64,000 nucleotides of DNA from JACRCG01 sp964524835. GTDB taxonomy: Bacteria; Desulfobacterota; Desulfuromonadia; Geobacterales; Pseudopelobacteraceae. The notes beneath the pieces were generated by a model. It made no database searches and had not been told where the DNA came from. It saw only the letters and a list, made by a program, of their open reading frames with translations. Positions 7,107 through 16,010 of this stretch are shown in pieces. The DNA lies in contig CAZGEG010000013.1 in the NCBI GenBank assembly GCA_964524835.1, forward strand, positions 1 to 64,000, read 5' to 3'. Both the position numbers and the translations under genes were made by a program. Each line of letters begins with the position of its first letter. The first letter of the stretch is position 1.

Positions 7107-8014
7107 CTGCGCCGACGGCACCCGCCATGAACCGGGTATACTTTTACCTGGTACTGACGACCTTCTTCTGGGGAGGAAGTTTTCTGTTCACCAAAATCGG
7201 TGTCGCCACGATCCCGCCGCAGCTGTTTGTGCTGACCCGGTTCATCATGGCCACACTGATCATGCTGCTGGTCTGCTCCGGGCGCCTGAAAAAGCTCGAC
7301 TCCGGCACCATCCTTCGCGGCATGGCGGTTGGGGCCGCCCTCGGGCTGACCAACCTGAGCTTCGTCTACGGCATCCAGGGAACCAGCATCTCGCGGGCCG
7401 GCATCCTCAACAACCTCTTCGTCCTCTTCATCCCGGTGATCACCAAGATGGTATGGCGCGACCGCATCGGGCGGGTCAACATGGCCGGCATCGCCCTGGC
7501 GGTAGCCGGGATCGTGCTGCTGGCAACCGGCGGCGGCAACGGCTTCAACCGGGGAGATTTTTTCTCCACATTCTGCGCTTTTCTGATCGCCTGCCACATC
7601 ATCTCCGTCTCCAAAGTCCTGAAGAACGACGACGTCTTCCTGGTCACGCTCGTACAGTTCGCCACCGTCACGCTGATCGCCGGGGTCGCCACGCTGCTGC
7701 TCCCCCTCCCCGCTTTCACGGTCACCACTCCCGCCGTCCTGTCGGTCGTCTACTGCGCCGTCTTCCCGACCGTATTCTGCTTTACCCTCCAGAATATCTA
7801 CCAGCGCTACGTCACCCCCACCCGGGCCGGGCTGATCTACACCCTCGATCCGGTCTGGAGCCTGATTGCCGGCTTCTTCGTGCTGGGGGAAAGGCTGAAT
7901 GGCACGGAATGGCTCGGCTGCGGCATCATCTTTCTGGCTGCCACCCTGCCGCTGCTGTTCCGTTTGAGTATTGAGAGCCGGCTGATCAGCACCTATATCA
8001 ACAGGAACGTTTGA
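7103..8014 (+). CDS. EamA/DMT-family drug/metabolite exporter
   Basis: From the GTG at 7103 the protein is 303 residues with ten membrane helices in two EamA repeats, the second beginning near residue 155. FWGGSFLFTKIGV and GERLNGTEWLGCGIIF are typical of the ends of the EamA repeats. The GTG start overlaps the MutT stop (GTGA) and has AGGAGG nine bases upstream, which makes it better than the ATG at 7127. The substrate cannot be read from sequence; family members export amino acids, metabolites or drugs. Confidence 0.85.
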   Translation: MTAPTAPAMNRVYFYLVLTTFFWGGSFLFTKIGVATIPPQLFVLTRFIMATLIMLLVCSGRLKKLDSGTILRGMAVGAALGLTNLSFVYGIQGTSISRAGILNNLFVLFIPVITKMVWRDRIGRVNMAGIALAVAGIVLLATGGGNGFNRGDFFSTFCAFLIACHIISVSKVLKNDDVFLVTLVQFATVTLIAGVATLLLPLPAFTVTTPAVLSVVYCAVFPTVFCFTLQNIYQRYVTPTRAGLIYTLDPVWSLIAGFFVLGERLNGTEWLGCGIIFLAATLPLLFRLSIESRLISTYINRNV

Positions 8015-8015
8015 C

Positions 8016-8111
8016 ATGAATCTTCTGAAAAATATTATCTTGCGTAACGAATCGGATAGGCAGAGAATGGCCAGGAAGTTGAGCGGCTACAGGGACAACG
8101 AGGGGGTATAA
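8016..8111 (+). CDS. Possible 31-residue basic peptide
   Basis: A short frame starts one base after the EamA stop (TGACATG) with AGGAA ten bases upstream. It encodes a basic peptide (11 Lys/Arg in 31 residues) ending just before the ribosome site of the next gene. Tight packing between two genes supports translation. No homology is recognised, and it may be only a translational-coupling leader. Confidence 0.4.
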   Translation: MNLLKNIILRNESDRQRMARKLSGYRDNEGV

Positions 8112-8114
8112 TCA

Positions 8115-8441
8115 ATGACTATGGCGGCTCTATCACCGAACAGTGTTCTTGCCACTCCTATTCAGGTTAACCCGCAGGTACGGTCCGATCTCCAGACCTC
8201 CCTGCCTCAGGTAGCCCAGGAAGCGCAGAAAACCGCAAAAGCGGCGAAAACAGATACGATTACAATTTCAGCCCAGGCGTTGAAAATGGCTGATGACAAG
8301 AATGTCGCCGCCGAACGGGCCGCGGGCAAGGCGGATGAGAAAGAGGCCCTGCAGCTGGCACGGGACAGGGCCGCCGCCGCAAAAAACGAGACCCAGCGGA
8401 ATGCGGTGAAAGCCTACGCCGCTGTCGGTGCGGATCAGTAA
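8115..8441 (+). CDS. Small Ala/Lys-rich hypothetical protein
   Basis: The 108-residue hydrophilic protein has no signal peptide or membrane segment. Its middle carries a DTITISAQALKMADD motif, a serine/alanine pattern seen in small flagellar or surface-regulation proteins of Geobacter relatives; the 152-aa FlaG-like protein across the terminator has a comparable DTVNISSLSRQAV. The rest is Ala/Glu/Lys-rich and predicted helical. GAGGGGG precedes the ATG. A shared role with the FlaG-like neighbour is only suggested by this motif. Confidence 0.6.
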   Translation: MTMAALSPNSVLATPIQVNPQVRSDLQTSLPQVAQEAQKTAKAAKTDTITISAQALKMADDKNVAAERAAGKADEKEALQLARDRAAAAKNETQRNAVKAYAAVGADQ

Positions 8442-8470
8442 CCGGGCGTCACTACGTACGGATATACTGG

Positions 8471-8520
8471 CAGAAATAAAAAGAGGAAACCGGGGTTCGG
8501 TTTCCTCTTTTTATTTCTGA
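8471..8520. terminator. Bidirectional terminator
   Basis: A 21-bp perfect stem (8471-8491 with 8499-8519) encloses a seven-base loop. It has A-runs on one arm and T-runs on the other, so it serves both converging genes. Confidence 0.9.
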
Positions 8521-8540
8521 ACCGTGGACTATCCCGGTGC

Positions 8541-8981
8541 CTACGCTTTCGTATCCACCGAAGAGTCGGATTTCGAAGCGGCTTCCTTCATCCGCAGCAT
8601 AAGCTCTGATGGCAACTGATAGACAAGCCGGTCGGAAGTATCCATGTATCTGATACTTAATTCGCCATTCTGATCATAAACAAACTGCACTTTGGCAGCT
8701 GGCCTGTCGGCTTTCCCGTCGTTTAAAGCTGCTTGCTCTTCCTTTTTTGCGTTCTCCTGCTGTGCCGCTTCAATGACCGGTTCATCCTTGTTAGCATCGG
8801 TTACCGCCTGTCGGGACAGGGAGGAGATGTTTACCGTATCGACGGGGACCGGCGTGCCCTCTTTGGCCGTATCCATACCCGGGAGGCTTGTTCCCTTCTC
8901 CTCCCGGGTGGTTGAATATGACTGCGCATGTGCAAACAGCGAAAGTGCCTGAGCTACGCCCGGAACAACAGCTTGTGTCAC
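8541..8981 (-). CDS. FlaG-like protein
   Basis: The protein is 146 residues from the GTG at 8981, chosen because GGGAGGT lies six bases upstream; the frame is open further 5' but that would overlap the ribosome site. The C-terminal 45 residues (VQFVYDQNGELSIRYMDTSD then QLPSELMLRMKE) match the FlaG family, which modulates flagellar filament length or assembly. The N-terminal half is low-complexity and charged. No flagellar operon is in the window, so assignment rests on the C-terminal pattern. Confidence 0.65.
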   Translation of the reverse strand: MTQAVVPGVAQALSLFAHAQSYSTTREEKGTSLPGMDTAKEGTPVPVDTVNISSLSRQAVTDANKDEPVIEAAQQENAKKEEQAALNDGKADRPAAKVQFVYDQNGELSIRYMDTSDRLVYQLPSELMLRMKEAASKSDSSVDTKA

Positions 8982-9075
8982 AACGCACCTCCCTTCCAAA
9001 TGACGGTCGACCGTTTCGCCACGTTATAACGCCCTCACAATAATCCTCTTATTCATTTTTTACAAACACATTTCG

Positions 9076-10230
9076 TCAGAGCTTTTCCAGACGTGACATC
9101 AGCTGGAGGAAGTTTCGAACCAGCTGCGGATTAAATTCACTGCCGGCCTTTGCAAGCAGCAGATTGGCTATAGCATGCGGAGGATGAGGCTCCTGGTAGG
9201 AGCGTCTGGTGCGCATGGCATCAAAGACATCCGCAATGGCGGTAAGCTGGCTGGCAAGATTCAGTTTCCAACCGGGCGGTGCCGCCGGGTACCCGCACAG
9301 ATTATCACGCATATGGTGTTCATAGGCCACAATTGCCGCCAGTTGCGGCACTCCGGAGGTTTCCAGCAGATACCGCCCCCCCTTGACCGGGTGCAGCTTC
9401 ATCAGCGCAAACTCTTCATCGGTCAGTTTCTCCACTTTGGTGAGGATCTCTTCAGGGACAAACATTTTGCCGATATCATGCAGCATTGCCGCCATTCCGA
9501 TGTCATTCAGCAGCTGCCCCTGTATACCGAGGGACGTTGCCTGGGCTATGGTCAGGATGCAGACGTTGGCAGAATGAGTGAAGCTGTATTCATCCTGTTC
9601 CCGCAGGGCCGCCAGCACCAAAATGGCCTCTCCCTCGCGCCTGAATGCATCCACAAGCTCTGTCACCGTTGCCGCGATTCCGCTCGGCTTGAGCCTCTCC
9701 TTGCGCTTGACCGCTTCGAATACTTCCGTCAGCCGCGTAAGCTCCAGGTGCGCCAGCTGGCTCAGGCCGGCAGGCCCGGCGGTGAAGGCGCGGTCACCGG
9801 CGCCCGGGCTTTCGGAATCATTTTCCAGTTCCGGCATCTCCACCCGTCCTACCCGGATATGTTCAGTTGATCCCAGATCGGACATACCCTTCTGGTGGGC
9901 CAAAGCCGCGACAAACAGGTCAAGCTCGCCACGTGGAGCGCCGGCCAGAAAGCGCAGGTGGCCGATGCCGTTTTCACGCAGATATTGGGCAAAACGGTCC
10001 ATCACCAGGGAGAATGGCAGCGGTTCATTGTCGATGATCAGTTCGCCGTCCACTTCAAGCATGGCAATATCCGGCCGTATGGCAAGGGTGCGGGCAAGAC
10101 TGGCGTGGGCGGATTCAGTCAACCGTATCACCTGCTGGTGGTCCATGCCGTACAGACCGGCGGCAGCTACAGCCGACAGCAGATGGCGGATGAATTCGTG
10201 GATACCTTTAAAAAACGGGCCGTCATTCAT
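9076..10230 (-). CDS. HD-GYP-type domain protein with degenerate GYP motif
   Basis: The protein has 384 residues. Residues 1-180 are a helical sensor-like region without known domain. Residues about 185-375 are an HD-GYP hydrolase domain with H219, H251-D252 (HDIGK) and H305-H306. The signature that normally reads HHExxDGxGYP is here HHMRDNLCGYP: the Glu and the Asp-Gly are lost. HD-GYP proteins cleave cyclic di-GMP, but these changes may reduce or redirect activity. Its start overlaps the stop of the HEAT-repeat gene by four bases (ATGA), so the two products are likely partners. Confidence 0.8.
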   Translation of the reverse strand: MNDGPFFKGIHEFIRHLLSAVAAAGLYGMDHQQVIRLTESAHASLARTLAIRPDIAMLEVDGELIIDNEPLPFSLVMDRFAQYLRENGIGHLRFLAGAPRGELDLFVAALAHQKGMSDLGSTEHIRVGRVEMPELENDSESPGAGDRAFTAGPAGLSQLAHLELTRLTEVFEAVKRKERLKPSGIAATVTELVDAFRREGEAILVLAALREQDEYSFTHSANVCILTIAQATSLGIQGQLLNDIGMAAMLHDIGKMFVPEEILTKVEKLTDEEFALMKLHPVKGGRYLLETSGVPQLAAIVAYEHHMRDNLCGYPAAPPGWKLNLASQLTAIADVFDAMRTRRSYQEPHPPHAIANLLLAKAGSEFNPQLVRNFLQLMSRLEKL

Positions 10231-12440
10231 GACACCCTGCTCCGCACGTTTTTCAGCGTTTCGGCCGCCTGGACCGCCATCGCGTCATTTCCCGAGGCGA
10301 GCCGTCCAAGGAAGGGCAGAACGGCTTCGGCGGGGTAGCGCTCAAGGGACCTGACAATGTCGAGCTTGAGCCGGTTCAGGTTTTTATTGGCGAGCAGGCT
10401 GCGTGCCCCCAGCACCTTGGCCAGCTCCGGCAGCGACTCCACCCTTCCGATTTCGGCAAGGGCCTTCACGCACGCCGCCTTGAACACATATTCTTCCGCC
10501 AGGTAGCCTCCTGTCGAGAGCAGCTCAGCCAGCTTTCGTGCTATCTCAAGGGAGCTTGCCCTGCCCACCAGATTAATTGCCGCCAGCTGTGTTTCGCGGC
10601 TGCCCGACTCCAGATCCCGCAGAAGCTGTCGCTGGGCGATCGGATCTCCTGCCAGCAGCAGGGATATAACTACCTCATGGCGCACCTTCTGGTTGGCATT
10701 TTTAAGCAGCGGGCGCAGTCGCTCGGCTTCCTGGCCCGGCGCCAGGGTGCGCAGCATGATAATGATATTGCGAAGCACATACCAGCGCTGATCGGCCAGA
10801 CGCGCCACCAGCGCCGGTCTGGCAGCATCGCCGAATGCGAGCACCCGGTCGATGATGTATCGCCGCAGTGACATGTTTTCTTCAACGGCCAGACGATCCA
10901 GCAACGGGTCGATGAAAGGTCTGCCGATGATCCGGATCAGCTGTGTAACCTGTTCGTATTTTGGTTTCCCCCAGACGATCAGTCCTGAAAGGATTTCATC
11001 CAGGAATTCCGGGCGGCTGAAGGCATCCCGCAACGCCATCCGTAAATTGGGAGCCAGCCGGGAATCTGCCGCCTGCCTGAGAAGCTTCAACACCTGGCCG
11101 TAGTCACCCATCTGCAGAAAATAACCGCACATGTCCGCCAGGTTCCCGATCAGCTCCCCGGTATTCTCGCCGTCCGGGTCGGTAAGCACCAGCTGCATGA
11201 TGATCTCACTGCTGCGAATCCCGACAGCCGCCGGCTCGACGCTGGACAGCACCTCCTGCAGCCCATTTTTTTCAATCTGCGGCAGCGGGTTCTCGGCCAG
11301 AAGGTCCTCCAGACCCAGCAGGTATTCATCAGGAATATACGCTTCCTGGCGGTGCTCCTGCAGCAGGGTGCGGACTTTGTCGCGGATCTCATCCCGGGGG
11401 GTGGCGGTTTTATAAGGATAGGTCATGTGGGGAAGCAGTTTGCGCAGGATGCCCTGCAGGAGTGGGGGGGCGGCGGAATACTCCTCCGCCGTGGCGTAGG
11501 TTTCCTGAAGCAAGGCAGGCCCCAGAGCGCGGAACAACTTTTCGGAGGCTGCATCGCCGGCATCAATGCCGGTCTCACAGAATCCGTCCAGGATGTGCCG
11601 CCGCAGATTCGGATCAAGCGCCCTGATAAAGGCGTGCAGTTCAGCCTGTTGGGCTGGTGCGGGGGAGGAGGCGGGAATGGCCGGCAGGTCGGACAGATAT
11701 TCCGCATCCGCTGTGCCGGCCAGCATTTCACGCATTACGTCGAAGGATTTCCGGACGGCACTGGAGGATTGACCGCTGCCGGTACCCATGAGTTGGGAGA
11801 AACGGGTATTAAGGGTCGCCGCCAGCACCTCGGGGCGGACATCTCCGCCTGCATCGGCACTGGAAAGCCCGACTTCACCCTGCATCATCAGGCGGACAAA
11901 TCGCGCCCACAGGCTCTCAGCATCAGCGGTGCCGGGATCCTGCCGATCTGCGGTGATGATGGCCTCTTCAGTGCCGCTGAAACGGTCGTAGCGGACCCCG
12001 CGCACCTCCAGAAAGGTTATTCCGAAGGCTTCCCATATTTTTTCAAAGCCCCCTGCCGCCAGAATCTCATCACGCTTCAGGTTCATCAGTCGCAGCAAAG
12101 CCTGCAGCTCTTCCGGTCGGGGTTCCTGCCGGGCCAGCAATGCACCTGCACCTCGCTCAAAGAACGCCGCGGCAATCGAGCGGCAGACGACGTTTCCCTT
12201 CTCGACGAACTCATCCCCCAGAAGCAGCCCATCCCGGGTAACGCCGATCTGCACCGGTGATTGCTGCAGCAGCAGGTTGTGCCAGGAGGAGTGAAGTCTT
12301 TGCAGGGCGGTTGCAACGACAGGATGGCTGGGAGGGTACGCGCTCCAGTTACGGCGGGCAATATTCAACTCGCTTGCTACGGCAGCCACCGCCTTGGCAA
12401 GAGAAATTTGAGCAGTCAGGTTAGTAGGGTCATCATACAC
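10227..12440 (-). CDS. Large HEAT-repeat protein
   Basis: This protein of about 737 residues is soluble and almost wholly helical. The C-terminal 250 residues contain recognisable HEAT repeats (for example PALVARLADQRWYVLRNIII and PLLKNANQKVRHEVVISLLL), a protein-interaction scaffold. The start is uncertain: GTG at 12479 is possible, but a promoter-like TTGAAT-N16-TATAGT (12468-12495) would start transcription downstream of it, favouring GTG at 12440. Translation is coupled to the HD-GYP gene. In Geobacter relatives such pairs are common, but their function is not known to me. Confidence 0.75.
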   Translation of the reverse strand: MYDDPTNLTAQISLAKAVAAVASELNIARRNWSAYPPSHPVVATALQRLHSSWHNLLLQQSPVQIGVTRDGLLLGDEFVEKGNVVCRSIAAAFFERGAGALLARQEPRPEELQALLRLMNLKRDEILAAGGFEKIWEAFGITFLEVRGVRYDRFSGTEEAIITADRQDPGTADAESLWARFVRLMMQGEVGLSSADAGGDVRPEVLAATLNTRFSQLMGTGSGQSSSAVRKSFDVMREMLAGTADAEYLSDLPAIPASSPAPAQQAELHAFIRALDPNLRRHILDGFCETGIDAGDAASEKLFRALGPALLQETYATAEEYSAAPPLLQGILRKLLPHMTYPYKTATPRDEIRDKVRTLLQEHRQEAYIPDEYLLGLEDLLAENPLPQIEKNGLQEVLSSVEPAAVGIRSSEIIMQLVLTDPDGENTGELIGNLADMCGYFLQMGDYGQVLKLLRQAADSRLAPNLRMALRDAFSRPEFLDEILSGLIVWGKPKYEQVTQLIRIIGRPFIDPLLDRLAVEENMSLRRYIIDRVLAFGDAARPALVARLADQRWYVLRNIIIMLRTLAPGQEAERLRPLLKNANQKVRHEVVISLLLAGDPIAQRQLLRDLESGSRETQLAAINLVGRASSLEIARKLAELLSTGGYLAEEYVFKAACVKALAEIGRVESLPELAKVLGARSLLANKNLNRLKLDIVRSLERYPAEAVLPFLGRLASGNDAMAVQAAETLKNVRSRVS

Positions 12441-12467
12441 TGTGTCACCATACCGTGGTATGCCTTG

Positions 12468-12495
12468 ACTATAGCGCACAAATTATATAATTCAA
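12468..12495 (-). promoter_or_regulatory. Sigma-70 promoter for the HEAT/HD-GYP pair
   Basis: TTGAAT and TATAGT, 16 bases apart on the minus strand. Its position argues for a start codon downstream of 12460. Confidence 0.45.
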
Positions 12496-12539
12496 GCGTA
12501 TCGATTGGCCACACAAACCGGTACCAAAAGGATATCCTC

Positions 12540-12791
12540 ATGAAAACAATTCTCCCCATGCTCTGCGCCATCATCCCGCTCCTGGGTGGATGCCCCTCCA
12601 GCCAGAATCAGGCCCCGGAAAAACACCAGGGGCGCAACGAGACCAAAAAACTGGAAGGGGCCTCGGCTGTCGGGTATGACGGCGCCGCCATTCGCAAAAA
12701 CGTGGACAACACATTGAACAGGAACGAAGAGCACAACAAAACACTGGATAACGCAATCAAAGCCGGTACCGACCCCCAGCAGAAAAACTGA
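12540..12791 (+). CDS. Small lipoprotein
   Basis: The 83-residue precursor has a short signal peptide ending in LLGGC, a lipobox, so the mature 67-residue protein would be lipid-anchored. The remainder is polar and charged with a helical segment (IRKNVDNTLNRNEEHNKTLD). AAGGAT precedes the ATG. The gene is divergent from the HEAT gene with a shared promoter region of about 100 bases. Family unknown. Confidence 0.65.
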   Translation: MKTILPMLCAIIPLLGGCPSSQNQAPEKHQGRNETKKLEGASAVGYDGAAIRKNVDNTLNRNEEHNKTLDNAIKAGTDPQQKN

Positions 12792-13010
12792 TCGCACCCG
12801 GTGATGCTTATATCGGCCGAGATCAAAACGAATATTCGCACAAGGTCCTGATTGTAGTATTCTGCTGTACTTTTTCACCGCTGTTTAGTGTAACATCCTC
12901 CATGATCTCATCTATTTTGCTGCACCGCTTTTGCTGAGAGAATCACGATGCACATCTAGCCGAATGAATATTTGGACCATTATATTCAGTCTTGACCGGA
13001 GTTTTTCGAT

Positions 13011-13982
13011 ATGGAAGCCAAAATGGTTTTTGTTCCCATCACCCTGGAGAGTATCGAGCCGCTTATCTTTCCTGATGTTGCCCTGTATATAAAAACGGGC
13101 GGCAACTACGTTCTGTATAAAAGCAACGGCCATGATTTCAGTGATCATGACCATGAACGCCTTTCAAAGAACGGGGTGGAGTTCGTTTTTGTTTCCAAGA
13201 ACGACATGGATGTCATCACCAGCCACATGGAAGCAAGCGCCGAGCGGCTGTTGAAGAGTGATATCCTCAACGCCAGGGCCAAGGGAAAAATGATCTACCA
13301 GACATCCATCAACTTTGTGGATGATATCTTCAATAATCCGGAGAAATCCACCGACCTGGATCGGACAAGACGGCTCATTGAAAACCTGATGCTGTATCTT
13401 TCAGACAATCCGGATGCAATCAACTCGCTGGAAACGGTAATGACGCACAATTATCATACCTTTGTGCATTCACTGCAGGTGGCATCACTGACACTGCTGA
13501 TGCACTCCGAGGCGTATACGCTGTCACGCGACGAGATGCTGGATGTCGGCACCGGCGCCATTCTCCATGATTTTGGCAAGATATTTGTCCCGCAGGAGAT
13601 CCTGAACAAGAGCGGAAAGCTGACCGAAGCGGAGATCGAGGTACTGAAACGCCACCCCGAGGAGGGGTATGCCTTTCTGCAGAGCAAGGGAGCACTTTCT
13701 CCGGTTTCGCTGACCATAGTACGGCTCCACCATGAGCGCTGCAACGGCAGTGGCTACCCGCTCGGTCTCACGAGCAGGGAAATTCCGCGAAGTGCCCAGA
13801 TAACCGGGATTGCGGATGTCTACTGTACGCTGACTACCGACAACCGCGGCAACAGGACCATGCCGCCCCATATTGCCGTCCAGCTGATGCGCAACCAGAT
13901 GAAGGAGTTATTCTCTCCCGCTCTGCTGGATACGCTGGAGAAGCTTTCCTGTACAGAGGACGTCCAGCAGTTCATCCTGTGA
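13011..13982 (+). CDS. HD-GYP cyclic di-GMP phosphodiesterase
   Basis: The 323-residue protein has a non-catalytic N-terminal domain (1-110) of the type found before many HD-GYP domains, and a complete HD-GYP domain (about 125-315). Key residues are all present: H186-D187 in ILHDFGK, H215, H240-H241 and the signature HHERCNGSGYP (240-250). It should hydrolyse c-di-GMP to pGpG/GMP in the cytoplasm. No receiver domain is fused, so input is unknown. It is a single gene with CCGGAG before the ATG, and unlike the protein at 9076-10230 it keeps the GYP consensus. Confidence 0.85.
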   Translation: MEAKMVFVPITLESIEPLIFPDVALYIKTGGNYVLYKSNGHDFSDHDHERLSKNGVEFVFVSKNDMDVITSHMEASAERLLKSDILNARAKGKMIYQTSINFVDDIFNNPEKSTDLDRTRRLIENLMLYLSDNPDAINSLETVMTHNYHTFVHSLQVASLTLLMHSEAYTLSRDEMLDVGTGAILHDFGKIFVPQEILNKSGKLTEAEIEVLKRHPEEGYAFLQSKGALSPVSLTIVRLHHERCNGSGYPLGLTSREIPRSAQITGIADVYCTLTTDNRGNRTMPPHIAVQLMRNQMKELFSPALLDTLEKLSCTEDVQQFIL

Positions 13983-14146
13983 GCTCATCACCCGCGGCAA
14001 ACGGTGCTGTGCAGCAGGGACGTCCCCGGATACAACACAAAAATTGCCCCCCGATTCCCAACACGGACTACCCAGACAGATGATGTTTCCGGCAGCGTTG
14101 AAAGAGCAAATTGAGTTACTTTTCCAGCCGCGTACCAAGAGGATTT

Positions 14147-14842
14147 GTGGATAATTCACCGATAATCGAGAAGATCAAGAAGCTGCTGGCCCTGGCCAAC
14201 TCCAGCAATGAGCACGAAGCCGCCCTGGCCGCCGGTCATGTCCAACGCCTGCTGTCGGAGCATAACCTGGCCATGGCCGACATCGAGGCGTCCCACCGGC
14301 CGGACAAGGCCGACAGGGTGGAAACCGCCGTATCGAAAACTCTGCCGAAATGGCTGCGGCACCTGAGCGCCGGGGTCAGCTCTGCGTTCGACTGCCAGGC
14401 GGTCCACCACCCCGCCACCGGCAAATTGACCTTTATCGGCGTCGGGGCCGATGTGCAGATCGCCGCCTATACCTTCACCTATCTGGATCGCACCGTCAGG
14501 AAGCTCTGCGCCGCCTATATGAAGCGGCATGTTTCCAGCACGACCGCCAACCGCCACCGCGAACTGATGCGGCAATCCTACTACCTGGGGGCGGTATCCA
14601 CCATCACCGCCCGCCTGAGGGAGCAGAAGGCGCAGACACCGGTCACCACCGGCGCGCTGGTCCCGGTCAAGGAGGGGCTGATCAGGCAGGCGATGAACGA
14701 GATCGGCAAGCTGCGGACGATGCACAGCCGCAGGAGTTTCATCAATACGGATGCCTACAGCAGAGGCCAGACGGACGGCGGAGAGGTAGGGATCCACCAC
14801 GGGATCGGCGATGCTTCGTCCCGGCACAAGATCGGCCGCTGA
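14147..14842 (+). CDS. DUF2786 domain protein
   Basis: The 231-residue protein opens with the DUF2786 motif (IIEKIKKLLALANSSNEHEA, then AMADIEA), found in phage and chromosomal proteins of unknown function. A central region resembles a small protease-like fold, but no catalytic set is evident to me. GTG at 14147 is chosen because AAGAGG lies six bases upstream; a TTG 12 codons earlier has none. It lies immediately upstream of tRNA-Ser, a common border of mobile regions. Confidence 0.7.
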   Translation: MDNSPIIEKIKKLLALANSSNEHEAALAAGHVQRLLSEHNLAMADIEASHRPDKADRVETAVSKTLPKWLRHLSAGVSSAFDCQAVHHPATGKLTFIGVGADVQIAAYTFTYLDRTVRKLCAAYMKRHVSSTTANRHRELMRQSYYLGAVSTITARLREQKAQTPVTTGALVPVKEGLIRQAMNEIGKLRTMHSRRSFINTDAYSRGQTDGGEVGIHHGIGDASSRHKIGR

Positions 14843-14872
14843 AGCCCGCCTCGTCGGAAATAAAAACCGACC

Positions 14873-14901
14873 TTGAAATAACTAACGAAATAGGTTATAC
14901 A
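14873..14901 (+). promoter_or_regulatory. Promoter of tRNA-Ser
   Basis: TTGAAA and TATACA with a 17-base spacer, ending 12 bases before the mature tRNA. Confidence 0.8.
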
Positions 14902-14913
14902 GTTTGACCTCAC

Positions 14914-15001
14914 GGAGAGGTGTCCGAGTGGTCGATGGTGCCTGACTCGAAATCAGGTGTACGGCAACGTACCTAGGGTTCGAATCCCTACCTCTCCGCC
15001 A
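14914..15001 (+). tRNA. tRNA-Ser(CGA)
   Basis: The cloverleaf is complete, with acceptor GGAGAGG/CCTCTCC, anticodon stem CCTGA/TCAGG with loop CTCGAAA (anticodon CGA), a long variable arm as expected for serine, and T-loop GTTCGAATC. The 3' CCA is encoded. It reads UCG codons. It marks the left edge of the accessory region. Confidence 0.95.
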
Positions 15002-15012
15002 CAAAAATCAGA

Positions 15013-15045
15013 GAGTTACAGCGATATAGCTGTAACTCTTTTTTG
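15013..15045 (+). terminator. Terminator after tRNA-Ser
   Basis: A ten-base perfect stem (GAGTTACAGC with GCTGTAACTC), a six-base loop and a run of seven T. Confidence 0.9.
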
Positions 15046-15086
15046 TTGCATCATGAAAGCGTGAACATTCACAGGAGATAGAGAGA

Positions 15087-15542
15087 ATGGCAAAAGTAAC
15101 CGAGAAAAGCTTGAAAGCCCGCTGCACGGAGTTGAACCTTGGCCCGTTACGAAATACAACATTTGGCATCAGCTTCGAACGCACTGGTAACGGCTACACG
15201 GTAGCACTTAAATACCGTGACGCGACCCCGCCGATGGTACTTGGTACTGAATTATCGGCATCGGAAGCTGCTGCTACGGTCGAAGGCGCGGCAGCTGGCG
15301 CAGCCGCCGTCCAGGTTGCCGGCCTTGATAAGCCGGAATTTGTGACCAGGGACACATACATCCGGCAGGCAGCTGAACGCTGTCCAAAGTGCCAGACAAA
15401 GGATATATCTTCGGGTCATCTATCAGCGGTGAAGGGAGTAATGACGCAGCAATGCTCTTGCCAGCGGTGCGGGTTGTTCTGGAAAAGTATTTACCGTCTC
15501 GATGACTACGAGACAGCTGTGACCATTGCTGACGAGGGATAA
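15087..15542 (+). CDS. Hypothetical protein with C-terminal zinc ribbon
   Basis: The 151-residue protein combines a polar N-terminal region (1-95, with an Ala-rich stretch) and a zinc-ribbon-like C-terminus: CPKC near residue 100 and CSCQRC near 127, with about 25 residues between. This resembles the zinc ribbon of TFIIS-like or phage proteins. No family is recognised. ACAGGAGATAG precedes the ATG. It is the first gene of the island after tRNA-Ser. Confidence 0.6.
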   Translation: MAKVTEKSLKARCTELNLGPLRNTTFGISFERTGNGYTVALKYRDATPPMVLGTELSASEAAATVEGAAAGAAAVQVAGLDKPEFVTRDTYIRQAAERCPKCQTKDISSGHLSAVKGVMTQQCSCQRCGLFWKSIYRLDDYETAVTIADEG

Positions 15543-15705
15543 GATTGTCTGCTTTGAAATTTTTGCGTGGCTTGAAGGGTAGTGGAGGCTTTTATTGCAG
15601 TCACCACCAAATTGTTGAAGGCTGGCGATAAAATCACTTTCCCGGGATTCGGATTCGTCCGGAATACGCATCAGGCCGTCGACCAATCCCCGGAAGATCG
15701 ACCGC

Positions 15706-15996
15706 TTACGCGGCCAGTTTAAGCGGTATGATATGAAACTCGGTATTCCTTCGGGCTACTCTCAAATCATAGTCGCTCTGGAGATTCAGCCACAACTCGG
15801 CAGAAGTTCCAAAGTAGACGGCAAGACGCAAAGCTGTGTCGGCGGTAATGGATCGCTTCCCGTTTACTATAGTGCTGATCCTCCCCGGCGGGACTTCAAT
15901 CTCTCGGGCTATTCTGTTGATGCTGATACCCATTGGTTTTAAGAAGTCCTCAAGCAGGATTTCACCGGGATGTATGGGGTCAAGGTAGTTGCTCAT
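15706..15996 (-). CDS. higA: HigA-type antitoxin (XRE family)
   Basis: The 96-residue protein is the antitoxin of a type II module. It begins with the family signature HPGEILLEDFLKPMGIS, and a helix-turn-helix covers about residues 20-60 (ISINRIAREIEVPPGRISTI). It binds the toxin and its own promoter. The ATG at 15996 has AGGAAC upstream, and the gene follows higB by 14 bases in the typical toxin-first order. A palindrome over the promoter at 16316-16334 is the likely operator. Confidence 0.9.
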   Translation of the reverse strand: MSNYLDPIHPGEILLEDFLKPMGISINRIAREIEVPPGRISTIVNGKRSITADTALRLAVYFGTSAELWLNLQSDYDLRVARRNTEFHIIPLKLAA

Positions 15997-16010
15997 GATA
16001 TTTGTTCCTT

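Noticed and set aside
6911..8017. Minus-strand open frame of 368 codons
   Set aside because: Antisense to MutT and EamA, rich in Asp/Gly/Gln with no family resemblance.
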